Of a DNA stretch of 6,287 nucleotides, positions 6,087 to 6,287 are shown in pieces. The notes beneath the pieces are model-generated. The model made no database searches, was not told where the DNA came from, and saw only the letters and a program-made list of their open reading frames with translations. Numbering within the stretch: the first letter of the stretch is position 1; each line of letters opens with the position of its first letter. The position numbers and the translations under genes were made by a program. The DNA is from Streptosporangiaceae bacterium (GTDB lineage: Bacteria > Actinomycetota > Actinomycetes > Streptosporangiales > Streptosporangiaceae), in NCBI GenBank assembly GCA_030040475.1, contig JASHTQ010000732.1, positions 1 to 6,287 of the forward strand. Reading direction: 5' to 3'.

Positions 6087-6160
6087 GAATAACGTGATCG
6101 AGGTGGGGAAATCCGTGATCGTCAGCCCCTCACAGCTGGGGAATTACAAGATCGCCGACA
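6087..6160 (+). mobile_element. IS21-family right terminus with repeated end motifs
   Basis: Two related copies of an end motif are visible: TGGGGAAATCCGTGATCG from 6104 and TGGGGAATTACAAGATCG from 6137. Part of a third (GAATAACGTGATCG, 6087-6100) abuts the ISL3 end. IS21-family elements carry multiple terminal repeats and end in a CA dinucleotide. Here the last repeat ends GCCGACA at 6160, immediately before recognisable transposase coding sequence, which fits an element end. It continues the istB-containing remnant at 166-656. Confidence 0.65.
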
Positions 6161-6161
6161 G

Positions 6162-6287
6162 CACCGGGCCTGGCGGGATGGCGGGACCGGGGCACTGCGG
6201 TCCAAAGGGCCGGTATCGCGTGAGCGGCTGAGCTCGCAGCAGTGGGCCCGGCTCGAGCTGGAACTGCGTAAAGGGCCGCTGGCGCAC
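6162..6287 (+). pseudogene. IS630-like transposase, internal N-terminal segment (runs off right edge)
   Basis: In frame from 6162 the peptide reads HRAWRDGGTGALRSKGPVSR, then ERLSSQQWARLELELRKGPLAH to the window end. This matches the helix-turn-helix/winged-helix region of IS630-family transposases, where a 'W...F/W..GG...ALRSKG' stretch is followed by 'RLS..Q...LE..L..GP.AHG'. The normal N-terminal portion (first helix-turn-helix and start codon) is missing and is replaced by IS21 terminal DNA at 6160/6161, so the gene is interrupted at its 5' side here. Whether the rest is intact lies beyond the window. Confidence 0.75.

Noticed and set aside
1..6287. CRISPR arrays, tRNA/rRNA genes, toxin-antitoxin or defence genes
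   Set aside because: No spaced direct-repeat array, cloverleaf or family motif was seen on either strand.

Overview
The window is GC-rich, with strong G/C bias at third codon positions, four-base start/stop overlaps and GTG/TTG starts. This points to a high-GC actinobacterium (Streptomyces/Frankia-like). It holds essentially no host genes. It is a nest of mobile elements inserted into one another, readable like a stratigraphy.

From the outside in: (1) At the right edge (6162-6287) is the start of an IS630-like transposase fragment. (2) Next to it is an IS21-family remnant, split in two. The 3' part of an istB ATPase gene lies at 166-606 with its downstream DNA to 656, and the repeated terminal sequences of the same IS end lie at 6087-6160. 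(3) Between these halves sits an ISL3-family element (657-6086) bounded by a perfect 21-bp inverted repeat. Its transposase gene is on the minus strand. (4) That transposase gene is itself broken 25 codons before its stop by a 3514-bp segment (763-4276). Joining 4277 to 762 restores a 574-codon reading frame exactly, including the expected family motif VNKIKMIKRQ.

The inserted 3.5-kb segment is the most interesting object. It carries only two tyrosine-recombinase genes (354 and 773 codons, overlapping by 4 bp), both with all catalytic residues. It has about 100 bp of left-end DNA and 30 bp of right-end DNA, and an inverted octamer TGGAATCA/TGATTCCA near the two ends. The layout resembles the TnpA-TnpB pair of Tn554-type transposons, but with no TnpC-like third gene and no cargo. 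It looks like a minimal two-recombinase transposon that entered a conserved coding motif of another transposon.

The extreme left (1-132, minus strand) shows the start of a small protein running off the window, tentatively a DUF5372-like protein. Its boundary with the istB fragment (about 133-165) is an abrupt break. The ISL3 transposase leader has a 12-bp-stem hairpin that would bury its probable ribosome binding site and TTG start codon. I saw no tRNA, rRNA, CRISPR array or metabolic gene.
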